A stretch of 64,000 nt of DNA from Tachypleus tridentatus. Its lineage: Eukaryota > Arthropoda > Merostomata > Xiphosura > Limulidae. The stretch spans positions 55,048,107 to 55,112,106 of the forward strand of contig NC_134829.1 of assembly GCF_004210375.1 (NCBI RefSeq), in the 5' to 3' direction. Numbering within the stretch: the first letter of the stretch is position 1; each line of letters opens with the position of its first letter. Made by a program: the position numbers and the translations under genes. The notes beneath the pieces are model-generated. The model saw only the letters and a program-made list of their open reading frames with translations, did no database searches and was not told the origin of the DNA. This document shows positions 13,901 to 25,600 of this stretch, piece by piece.

Positions 13901-13965
13901 ACATTGTTAAAAGTTATTTATTTCAGTGGTTAAAGGTACATGGTCCTGTGAGGGACAAGTCACGA
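7930..13965. repeat. Higher-order minisatellite array (44-bp unit, about 6 kb)
   Basis: The basic unit is 44 bp (AAGTGATGAATATCTCCTAC + TTCACTTTAACCAACTGTAG + TATC). Runs of 1 to about 20 units alternate with a recurring spacer of about 63 bp containing ACATTGTTAACAGTTATTTA and GGTACATGGTCCTGTGAGGG. In the first 0.9 kb the units are uninterrupted; later the spacers become frequent. A block of about 2 kb is repeated at an offset of exactly 2,153 bp. No long open frame runs through it. Confidence 0.95.
9697..13743. repeat. 2,153-bp tandem duplication within the 44-bp array
   Basis: Rare variants recur at a constant offset of 2,153 bp: the unit with CACTTCAACC (10021 and 12174), TCAAAGGAATAACTCC (10681 and 12834), and ATCTACTACTTTACTTTGAC (about 11491 and 13644). 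A block of spacers and units was therefore duplicated as a whole. A few single-base differences separate the copies. Confidence 0.9.
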
Positions 13966-14320
13966 ACAACCTTGGCTTTACTCTTCATCATGATATGTAT
14001 GGTGGATTTTGACAAAAACATGTCAGATGAAAAATGTTTGAATCTAATAGGAAGGATTATAAAAAACTATTTTTATTTATTTATTTGCAAATCATTCAGA
14101 ACACAACAAATGAAACTATTGAGTATATGTCTGTCGTTAGTGTTACATATCAATTTTACTGAAGGATGTTTATAATAAAGCAGTATTTTACACAAACTAA
14201 TTGACCTCACTGAATTAAAGAAACGAATATTGGCTGCTGTCCTATAGTGACACAAGTTTACAAAAGTTGTTTCAGTCAAGCTGTAAGTCAGAATTGTTTC
14301 TGTTTTAAAACTGTAGTTAT
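13966..14320. other. Intergenic, no feature recognised
   Basis: Short chance open frames on both strands, no similarity recognised. Confidence 0.4.
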
Positions 14321-14324
14321 CAAG

Positions 14325-14475
14325 AAATATATACGATATGGTAACAGGGAGTTGTATATTCTACATCAAATTACAAGTATACACGATATGGTATTAGGGG
14401 CTTGTATATTTAATAATATATTACAAATATACACGATATGGTGACAGAAACTTGTATATTCAATAACAGATTGGT
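14325..14475. repeat. Degenerate 50-51-bp tandem repeat, three copies
   Basis: ACGATATGGT recurs at about 14332, 14383 and 14433, each time followed by TTGTATATT. Confidence 0.75.
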
Positions 14476-15370
14476 AACTTTTTAAATTATGTATTTAATA
14501 CATGTTTAACACTGTATATTGACAAAAAACTTATGTGAAAGTTCATTTTAGTAAACATCTATTTACAATTTTCTGACAATAACGATTAGTAATTTATTTA
14601 AATTAACTAAATAATTAATTTAAGACCAATGAATAAGTTAACAGCTTATTCTACTCTTTATAATATGTTCAAATTCTCAGTTACACAATAATTCTGCATT
14701 GACAAGAAATAAATAATCCCCCACCCCAGGAGAAAACTTACTGATCTTAACTTTTATTGCCATGACATGAAATTACATTAACTTGGTTTGTATTCAAGTG
14801 TAACAAACCCTAAATTATATTGAATTAATTATCACTTGCCTGTAGTATTACATGATCTATTGCTTCAAGCAACTCAGAAAAAAAAAATGATAACAGTCTT
14901 AATTAATGTTTACAAGGTGTAACTTTAAGAATATCAAACCTATAATGTGAGGTATTTTGTACAGATAACATTACAGGAAATGATTTCTAATTTTTGACGA
15001 AAATAGAGTTTTTGTTAAAATCTAAATGTCTGTTCGGAGAATATAAATGCTTAACAGAAAAAAACAAAACAACAAACAAACTCTGATGAGAAACCTTCAG
15101 AATGTAATTAGTTAAAAAGAAAAGATAGTTATATAATGTTTTCACAATTCAGTTTGAAGCATTTATATTCTACAGAAATAACAAATGCTCTGCAACAGTG
15201 CTTACCTCTGATGATGCCTTGTAGCCAATGCAAAGACATATATGCTTACAACTATCAAATACAAGATTAATACAGTTTAAACAGTACATAATGGACTGAA
15301 ATTATTCCACAATGGTATTGTGATACTTTTTAACATGCAAGAAAAACATGCAAATTGAAGAAGTTTTAAT
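14476..15370. other. Intergenic, no feature recognised
   Basis: AT-rich; nothing supportable. Confidence 0.5.
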
Positions 15371-15481
15371 ATAAAACAATAAAAACCCAAGTACTTTGAA
15401 ATGGTGGACACCTGTTCTTCATGGACAAACTGAAGTCCACCTTTTGAAAGAACTTGGGTTATAGGGTTTTTATTGTTTTAT
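15371..15481. mobile_element. Fold-back (MITE-like) inverted repeat
   Basis: Two arms of about 40 bp are inverted copies: TAAAACAATAAAAACCC at 15372 and its complement ending at 15480. Inside these are CCCAAGTACTTTGAAATGG against the complement of CCACCTTTTGAAAG...CTTGGG. About 25 bp form the loop. It could be a small MITE or a chance palindrome; no coding capacity. Confidence 0.65.
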
Positions 15482-16618
15482 GATTGTTTTCAAGCCAGTA
15501 CTTGAAATCTGTAGCTAGTTTTTGTGTTTCCTAGGTAATATTTATTGTTACTTTCATTCATGAGATTGATTGCTTTACCTCTTATGTCAGATGCCATTAT
15601 TTAGGTTTATTGTTTATTATTATTATAAAGACTTTTACACAGCTTAATATCTGTTTTTAGGGCTAACCGCTTGTCTCTTAATATGACCAGGCCTTGCAAA
15701 ATAATATAATTCGGATTCCATCTGAAAATATTGTTCATAGTGAAAGTACCCAACTGACGAAACATTTATTCTACTCTTTATCTATATAAATGTATATTTA
15801 ATTAGCTATGTGATTAACAAGTTCATTTTCAAATTCATTTTGTGCTCAGCCTGCTCTGATTAGCAGTTAACATCAATTAATTCAACTCTCAAAGATTTCA
15901 TTTCTGACAAAGTTAAAGATAACTTTTATTAGTTATTTAAAACATCAACAAATAATACATTTTAGTTTCTACTCCTTTTATTTTAAAGATGAAAAAAACT
16001 GAACTGAGTAAGCTTACTCCATCAACAAGAAACGTCTTTAAGTAAACTTGTCGTTAATAATATAGAGTAGCTTCTTTAAACGTCCTTGTTAATCACTTGA
16101 TCTCCTTCTTAAGTCTTACCACTTAAGAAAGGTGTTTATATTATCCTTTAAGATTACATATTACAATAAATTATTTGTATACACCACTTTTATATCCTTA
16201 AACATGATTTCTAAAGCTAGTTTTTATACATTTTAGTCCTGAAACAGACACAAAATGCAAATATTTATTGTCCATAATACTGCATTGGTTTTAATTGCAA
16301 AATATTACAACAACAAAAGTTTATGTATTTGATATAAAAATTTTAATGATGACAACACAAAAAAAATAATACATATTGAAAATACTCTACACTGACCTAT
16401 CAACTATAAGGTAATTTTATACACAGATATACCTCACACAAAAGTTCTGGTTTTGATTTTATACATCTTAAATATGCAAAGTTTTGTTTCTTACAGCAAC
16501 TTCATGTAAAATTAGTATATTTAAAATTTATTTAGTTTTTAATTATTGTGTAATATTGGATGACAGAGAATATTATTTCTTATAGAGCATGCACCCCTCC
16601 TCTTGTCACACTTCAATC
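15482..16618. other. CHMP1 3' flank and probable 3' UTR
   Basis: Directly downstream of the CHMP1 stop in the gene's direction. Several minus-strand AATAAA motifs occur (for example 16527-16532). No other feature recognised. Confidence 0.5.
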
Positions 16619-16660
16619 CTAGCTTTGACGGAGCTTTGCTAATCGTTGAGTAAGTTCATC
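16619..16660 (-). CDS. CHMP1: CHMP1 coding exon 6 (MIM1 and stop)
   Basis: 42 bp: [13 protein letters not shown] and a TAG stop (16621-16619). The acceptor is TCTTCTTCAG|GAT. It encodes the MIT-interacting motif 1 that binds VPS4 and spastin; the consensus (D/E)xxLxxRLxxLR is fully kept. The first AATAAA on the minus strand downstream is at 16527-16532, about 90 bp after the stop, and further ones follow, so the poly(A) site is not fixed. Confidence 0.95.
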   Translation of the reverse strand, partial: DELTQRLAKLRQS

Positions 16661-19600
16661 CTGAAGAAGAGACGATAAAAAAAAAGTCAAATGAAGATAA
16701 CGTTAAGTAATGTGAAGATAGAAATAAACAATCACTCGGTGAATCCCTCTACCTGCCAAACTGTCTGGTGACAAATCGTCATCATTATTCAAAAATAGAA
16801 ACCTACTAATTTCTTGCTGTCTCTTCTGAACACACTGTGGTATACTTTAACCTATCAAAAACAACTTTGCCCTGAACAAGTAAAGTTTACTTTTAATGTA
16901 CTTAGAGTTCTGATAGTTGGAATGGTTCTTTAACATGTCATTTTCTACATCAGTAATAAGCTATACCTATGTGTTACAATAACCTTTTCCTCAAAGTTTC
17001 TACATTACTTATCCATGGGAAATAACTGTTTACTACTTGTGCTTGTTAACAAAGATATAATGTGGTTATTAAACTTAAAATGTTATAGCCTTGAAACTTG
17101 TACAGATACACTACGTGGCCAAAAGCATGTAAACACCTAACCATCACATACACGTGCTTGTTGAACATTTCATTCCAAAACCATGGGTATTAATATGCAG
17201 TTGGTCCACCCTTTGCTGCTATGACAGCCTTCACTCTTCTGGGAAGGCTTTTCATTAGATTTTGGAACATGGCTGTGGGGATACACTCCTATTCAGCCAC
17301 AAGAGCATTAGTGAGGTCTGGCACTGATGTTGGGTGAGAACGTCTGGCTCATAGTTGGCATTCCAATTTATCCCACAGGTGTTTGATGGGGTTGAGGTCA
17401 GGGCTCTGTGCAGGCCAGCCAAGTTATTCCACACCATCCTTGGCAAACCATGTCTTTATGGACTTTGCTTTGTGCATGGGAGCATTGTCATACTGAAACA
17501 AAAAAGGGGCTTTCCCAAACTGCAGTTACAAAGTTAGAAGCACACAATTCTCTACAATGGCATTGTATGCTGTAGTATTAAAATTTCCTTTCACTGGAAC
17601 TAAAGAGCCTAGTCCAAACCATGAAAAACAGCCCCAGACCATTATTCCACCTCCACAAACCTGTACAGTTGGCACTATGCATTCAGGCAGGTAGTGTTCT
17701 ACTGGCATCTGCCAAACACAGAGTCGTCCATCAGACTGCCAGTTAGCAAAGAGTGATTCATCACTCCAGAGAACGTATTTCTACTGCTCCAGAGTCCAAT
17801 GGCAGTGTGCTTCACATCACTCCAGCTGACGCTTGGCATTCTGCATGGTGATCTTAGGCTTGTGTGCAGCTGCTTGGCCATGGAAACCTATTTCATGAAG
17901 CTTCAAATGAACAGTTTGTGTGCTAACATTGTTTCCAGAGGCAGTTTGGAACTCGGTAGCAAGTGTTGCAGTTGTGGACAGATGAATTTTACGTGCTTCA
18001 GCACTCAGTGGTCCTATTCTGTGAGCTTGTGGGCCTACAACTTCATGGCTGAGCTGTTGTTACTCCTAAAAGTTTCCACTTCACAATAACAGCCCTTACA
18101 GTTGACTGGTGCAGCTCTAGCAGGGCAAAAATTTGATGAACTTACTTGTTGGAAAGGTGGCACCTATGACAGTGCCACGTTGAAAGTCACTGAGCTCTTC
18201 AGTACGACCCATTCAATTGTCAATGTTTATCTGTGGAAATTGCATGGCTGTATACTTGATTTTTATGCACCTGTTAGCAATGTGTGTGGCTTAAATAGCC
18301 AAACCCACTAATTATAAGGGGTGTCCACACACTTTTGGCTATGTGGTGTATATAATGTGGTTATTAAACTTCAAATATTATAGTCTCAAAACCGGTATAC
18401 AGCACAAGAATGAATTGAAGACGGAAAGGAAAGTATAACTGTATGATTGACTGACATATCCAAGTGGTAGGTCTCTATTAGTGTTGTAGTTGAGGCCTCA
18501 AACTCCTCAACCATGACCTCCTAGTATATTACATAATGAAAAATAAAACAAGAAATCACATGCATACAAATTTTATTAATATTTTAACTACAAATCTTTT
18601 ACCCCACAGTCTTTGTTTTAGCATCTCCTCCTATGAAGAAAAACAAAACAATTTAACGAATCAATAAAAGAGGTCAACAAATAAAACTAAAACCATTATT
18701 GGTGTCAGTACATTCTTTATAATGTTTGAAACTAAAGTTCCCAACAGATCTACTTGATACGTTAAATAACAGGAATAATCACCAACGTATGGCATAAACA
18801 CATACACCAGATGAAGTTCATACAGACTTGCAGTATGCCTCTGTGCAATGCAATGTATGGTAGCAGTTAGTTTTGAATAGCACACTATAAATGGGGATTG
18901 GGGTACAGAAACTATGGTAGTTGATGATATAAACAATAATAAGTGAGGCAATATAAACACCACTTCAAAGGTGTACCAACAACTACCAAAGGGTTTTTTA
19001 CTTTAAGTAAAACGTTTTTGGGGATACAGTGTGCCTCATGTGATATGCTTAGCACTTAAAAAGACCAGGTAGGTGACTGGTATAATACTGTTAAAACTTT
19101 TAAATTTAGCTGGTTTCATTTTCAAAACCTGTGAAACATTGAGAATGATTCCTCCTAAGGCTGATCTTGAGTCCTACAGTGCTGGTTTCTAGATGTAAAT
19201 AACAAACATAAAACCTTTTGCAATTAGGAATTTTATGAACCTCTCTTACAAATACAGTACTAGTCAATGACATCTGTTGTAAAAAATCTCACCCTTCAGA
19301 TTTTCAAGAGACCAACTGATAGTCTTATCTATGGACTGATAATGAAATCTCATCCTTCAGACTTTTAGAGACAAACAAATGGAGATACTAACAGATACAT
19401 AAGAAAAATCTCATCCTTTAGCTCTTTAAAAGACCAACTAAGGGTCTTGCCTACATAATTGTTAGAAAATCTCACCCTTTAGTCTATTAGAGACCAACTA
19501 ATTGTCTTACAACAGACTGATAAGAAAAATCTCACCTTCCAGTTCTTGACAGCCAACTAATGGTCTACCAGAGACTCACCTGTTTTACATATGAAGATAC

Positions 19601-22600
19601 ACTAAACACCCTACTCACAACTTCAATATTTCAATAACATATGCTTCATGGAACAGGAATTTGAGGAATGGTTAAAACAGAGATTCAGTCACACTTTATA
19701 GGGACTAATTGTGTTCAGTAGCATGGTTACACAAGTATGTTCTGTGACATTGTTAATAACAAGTTTGGCATCTTTTACATCTGGTTCATGGAGAATTTCT
19801 AACCATTCAATGCACCACTGCTGCCACAGGTAAACTAATGTATAGATAGATACACTAAAAAATGACTCAAGCACCAAGACAGATTATACATAACCAAAAA
19901 ATGTTACATTTCAAAGAAGGAAGCAACAGATATCTCCTTACAAGCAGAAGAACTGGAAGAGCATTGGACAACAAAAGGTTCCAACATCTACATCATAAAC
20001 CATTCTAGAGCAAATTTCTCATCCTTCTGGTTAAGGCAATGGTGAGGAATGTTATATCTTTGAAAAAAAAAATTGTTGCAATGAATCTGAGAACAACTTC
20101 TGGTATAAATAAACAAAGATTTGATATTTAAAAAGTTCAAAAACTAGAAGCTAACAAACTTATAGTCAAACGATTAAATCAACAAATCTTTTCATGGAAA
20201 AAAGTCTGAAGAACCTGGAACCACAGTAATATACTTGTCAAAGTCTGAAGAACCTAGAATTACAGTAGTATACTTGTCAAGATCCAAAAAACCTAAAACC
20301 ACAGCAGTATACTGTTAAGATCCAAGGAACCAGAAACCACAACAATATACTTGTTGAGACCCAAAGAACCTAGAAACATAACAATATACTTGTTATGGTC
20401 CAAAGAACCTAGAGCCACAGCAATATACTTGTCAAGGTCCAAAGAACCTAGAACCACAGTAATATATTTGTAAACACTAAGATGATGCAACCATTATAAA
20501 CTTTTGTGCTTTTAAGAAATATCAGCATACAGTGGAGGACCTGGAGAAAACTTGTCAAAATGCATGGTCTAACATTAACATTTTCTTTCACAGGAAGTTG
20601 TTACAGCTTATTGGTTAATCATACCAAACAGATGAGAATAAATAATGAGGAAGGAAGTAGGGGCTTGGAAAATATGTTACAATTAACTTTCAGCACAATT
20701 AAAAATTAATCTGACACATTTGTTTCATAATGCCATGGACTGTCCAGAGCTGGTATATATCTAGCGAGCATGTCCCTGGTTGTAAATCTATGTAAAAAAA
20801 AAAAAACAACACATTTTGCAGTCCTGAATTTTGTGAATTTGTATTCAAAATACAACTTACTACGTTGACTACATCTACCTTAAACAAAGCCTATAAATGG
20901 CCAGTCTCTCCTACAGGCTCACACATTTTAACATGAACACTCTCTCTTCTTCCACCATTTAATAACTGATACTTTATAAGGGGAAGCAGAAAATACATCC
21001 AAGAGAATGGATACAAATCCGATATTAATTCATTCACATCATACGCACACAGAATATTTTTTCAACTGCTAATAATGTGTATGAAACTTTTTTGTACTCT
21101 CATTAAAGACTGGATACTTCACAATCAAATTTCTATGTAAGCCTATCAAGCAATTTTTAGAAAGGTAGTTACAATATGACTGTTGTTTAAATCAGAAAGA
21201 TACTGGGAATACTTAAACTGATGTGGGCATGTCCAGTTTAGCTACTTTAATCTGTTATAAACCAGTATGTTTGTACAAGACTTTACATGGGATCACCTTC
21301 CACATAAGTGTAGACTGCAACTCCTGAATAATCAATACTTGCACAAGTTATACCAGTCTACTTATTACTTGCACAAGTTATACCTGTCTACTTGTCACCA
21401 CCAGCCTTGGACGGGAAACATTCTGTACTCCTCAATATTTAACACAGAATAAATCAGACTTACATATGTAAAGATCTTAATAGTACACTGATAACATGCT
21501 GTCTATTAACACTCCTACGAAAAGTGGGGCCTCATAGGTCCAAGAGCAACTTGAAAGGTTATTAATATTAGGCTAATAATTTTGTATTTAAATGAAATTG
21601 TGATTTAAATCCATTAATGAACGGATTAACGAGATTCCCACTGTCCCTATCTACTATCTAGCAAGAGGAATGGGCTTGGAGAAATCAGGACTAGAAACGT
21701 CTTTTCGTAGGAGTGCTAAAAACAACATTTGTGTTATCTGATGCCTTGGACATTAATTAAAACTAATGATAAAGGTTTGGCCATTTCAGAGTTTCATTAA
21801 AATATTTTAGTTACTTTGAATTAAAAATTTCACTTGGATGTGCGTGTACAAGTCATATCTAAATGTCTGTAGTGATTTTAAACCAACACAATAAACCAAC
21901 TACATTTACTAACTTAAAAGTTTATTCAATGTAAAAAACTGAAAAAAAAGGAAACTGTGACTTTAAAATTAATCCAAGTAATGACAGAAGGGACATGCTG
22001 AAAACCTGATATAATAGTAACTTTGTTTTACTATGTCTACACATTAATAATATTTACTGATGTTTAAATTTAATTTGTTGCTACAAATAAATGTGTTTTA
22101 TAAACAGAGGTCTACATAATACTGATGTAACAGACCAAAGTTAAAATAAATGCAAGTAATAATAAAAATGTATATAAAAGTGTAGTTTTGCATGAAATTA
22201 AAACAAACAAATTTGATAGTCATATCAAGGAATCTTTAAGAGTCTCACCTGTTCTGTAGACACAGCTGTACTTGTTCCAACTGATCCTAACTCTCCCTGT
22301 GGTAGTTCCATATTTAATTCCAGCCTGTAGGAAATATATTTAAAAATTATGTAACAAAGACTTCTGAAAGGCTTAACTTTACAATATACATAATAAAGAT
22401 TTCTGAAAGGCTTAATTTTATAATATACATAACAAAGATTTGTGAAAGGCTTAATTTTATAATATACATAACAAAGATTTCTGAAAGGCTTAATTTTATA
22501 ATATACACAACAAAGATTTCATCAAAATATTTAAAAACTCAGAACAACAGATTCTATTTACACAAGTTGTTTCTTATTGTAGTTAACTTTACAGTTTTCT

Positions 22601-25600
22601 TGTATCAATGTTTACACTTTCAGTCTGCAAAATGTCAGTATTTTCTTTCCAGAGTTAGCACATAAAACATTTACAAGTATTATGGATTTTTCCCTGTGAA
22701 CTAACAAATTTATTATCAAATAACTTTAGTTATTTGTTTAAACAAGTTTATTGCAAAAAAAATCTTTATAACTTTTATTTAAGTATTTCTGAAATCAAAG
22801 TGTCTCTGAATTTTTTGCTAATTGAAATAAGAAACACAGTAACTTGTATTATCAGGTGACATCTTGTTACTGGCAAAATCTTGTAGTTAAAGAGTTTTTA
22901 TTTCATAGTGTAGGCTTAACTGTGGCTGCTGTATTCTTGAAACATCAAAGCTTAATAGAGTTAAAATATGGACAATTTCTGTAACACTAACTTAGTACCA
23001 CACAAGAATTTAATGTGTGTTTATTTCTAATGAAGAATTTGAAGTTTTTTAACTTTATACAATTTACTGAAATAGAGCAAAGTTACAACACCATGACCTA
23101 TGTGATAAAAAGACTTTCATCTGATCACAATGTTTAATATGCTACCTACTCAATTACAAATAACTTCAAAGAAAATCATTATACTTTGAATTTGAAATGC
23201 TCTCTAGCAATAAGAGAATGAAGTGGTAAACATTGTTCATAATAAAATATAAGTATATATGTGTATGTGTACACAATGTTTGGATATTTGGTGAAAGAGA
23301 AGTTTTTTTATTCAGATTTTAACCCTCTCTATTCAGGCTTTATTGTTCTGATCAACCTTGCAATGGCCAGGTTACCATGAAACTATAAACACAGTTTTCT
23401 GTTTTAAAAGTACCCAAGTCTGAAGACGAAGAGTAAAAAATGTTTATTTCTTGCTTTTGAGATTCACATGTCATGCTGTGTTTAGCCCACAGAGTGCATA
23501 CTGCTTCTCATGATTCATGACATACTCACATTTTAATGATATCACAACAGTACAAATTGTAACATTAACCTCTCTTATGTGATGTTTTAGTGTCTACTGA
23601 CTGACAGACAATATACTAACATGGTAAAAACAGACAACCTTTCCAAGGGGCATTTAGTTCCCTTTTGGGGAAAAAACTTTTAGTGTAGTTTACAAGACTT
23701 GACAAGATCTTATTAAATGCAAGTCTTTTGTACAAAAATAATCTAATTTTTTAGTCAAGTATTTTTAATAGAGATTTGTCTGTGAATTTACAAAGTCAGA
23801 GTCTAAATTAAAATATCAGAGTTTAAAGTTACTTTCATATGGATAATTAAAAAAATTTTTTTTCCATCTTACAGTTTTCAAATTTCATTTGCATAGCCTT
23901 TAGAATCTTTCTAAATGAATATTAAGTTTTTTATAATTAAAACTTTACATCTGATCTGTTATTATCTTTACCTTAACACTACACACATGCAGTCCATTTG
24001 ATTGACCTTGTGACCATCAAATAAAAAGAAATACATCTAAATTATGTTTTTATTTTTCTAGAATGACTATGGAATGCAACAAAATATTAAAACTGTTTTT
24101 CCTAAACAGTTTCAGGCTCATAATAGTTTATACAAATGTTCTTTGATAGTGTCTATCTATCTATTAAACTTATGTACCATGCTAGAAATCAACTGGCAAA
24201 CACATAGTTAAATTTTTCAAACTGAATTACGTAAACACGAGCTACTCGTGTAAATATCTGGTGGAGAATTTTTTAACTAATTTTTTGAGGTTATATTTTT
24301 TATGTAACTGAGTAACTTTGTAATTTCTACATATTATTTATTCTATAACAAGAAGTAAAATATAAGCGTGTGAAAAACAAGAACTTTAGTAATCACATGC
24401 ATTTTGTTTAGTCAAAGACATTAAGTGCTGATAAAAGTTAACCCCAATTTTTTACGACATTGATTCGTTATTTGAAATATTCAATTTAAACACAAAATAA
24501 TAACATACACTCAGCAAATGATTCTCAATAACTATTATAATTTAACCGGCTTTCTAACTAAGCCATACATGTTTTAAAATAACTTCCTCAGCTGGTCGAG
24601 TTGAACTTGGCAATAAAAACTTTCAACCTGTACACAAGATAGTTCAAAAACTTGTATGAAAGTGAACCAGCATTACTTACAAGTCAGTAAATTATAATCT
24701 TTTCTTTCTATTGGTTATAACCAATATAATAGCAAATGTCAGAGAGAATCACTGAAACTTTTTGAAAGACAAAGAAAGTTGGTTTGAACTTTATATATAT
24801 ATATGTAAAATGACTGAATGTTATAATGTAAGCATTACCTACAATATTAGTTGGTAATGTGCAATACAATTCAGATATTCAACTGGGGTGGAAAGACAGC
24901 TTAAAATGTGTGATTCACAGTGAATAAATTTCGTGTGTGATTCACAGTGATAAATGTCGTGTGTGATTCATAGTGATAAATGTCGTGTGTGATTCATAGT
25001 GATAAATGTTGTGTGTGATTCATAGTGATAAATGTCGTGTGTGATTCATAGTGATAAATGTCGTGAGATTCATAGTGATAAATGTCGTGAGATTCATAGT
25101 GATAAATTTCGTGTGTGATTCATAGTGATAAATGTCGTGTGTGATTCACAGTGATAAATGTCGTGTGTGATTCATTCAGTGATAAATGTCGTGTGAGATT
25201 CATAGTGATAAATGTCGTGTGTGATTCAGTGATAAATGTCGTGTGTGATTCACAGTGATAAATGTTGTGTGTGATTCATAGTGATAAATGTCGTGTGTGA
25301 TTCACAGTGATAAATGTCGTGTGTGATTCACAGTGATAAATGTCGTGTGAGATTCATAGTGATAAATTTCGTGTGAGATTCATAGTGATAAATTTCGTGT
25401 GAGATTCATAGTGATAAATTTCGTGTGTGATTCACAGTGATAAATGTCGTGTGTGATTCATAGTGATAAATGTCTTGTGAGATTCACAGTGATAAATGTC
25501 GTGTGAGATTCATAGTGATAAATTTCGTGTGTGATTCATAGTGATAAATTTCGTGTGTGATTCATAGTGATAAATGTCTTGTGAGATTCATAGTGATAAA

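Larger units (their letters stand above)
17054..18400. repeat. About 50-bp direct repeat split by Tc1 copy 2
   Basis: ATATAATGTGGTTATTAAAC occurs at about 17055 and again at about 18350, each followed by similar sequence (TTAAAATGTTATAGCCTTGA against TTCAAATATTATAGTCTCAA). The repeat is far longer than the 2-bp TA duplication, so the target was already a tandem pair before insertion. Confidence 0.8.

Noticed and set aside
7930-13965. Exon-intron repeats (TTATTTATTTCAG resembles an acceptor in each spacer)
   Set aside because: No open frame crosses the units and no matching donors are regularly placed. The motif is simply part of the repeated spacer.
18661-18963. 100-residue hydrophobic protein on the minus strand
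   Set aside because: It lies within CHMP1 intron 5, has no recognised similarity and shows ordinary AT-rich composition; probably a chance frame.
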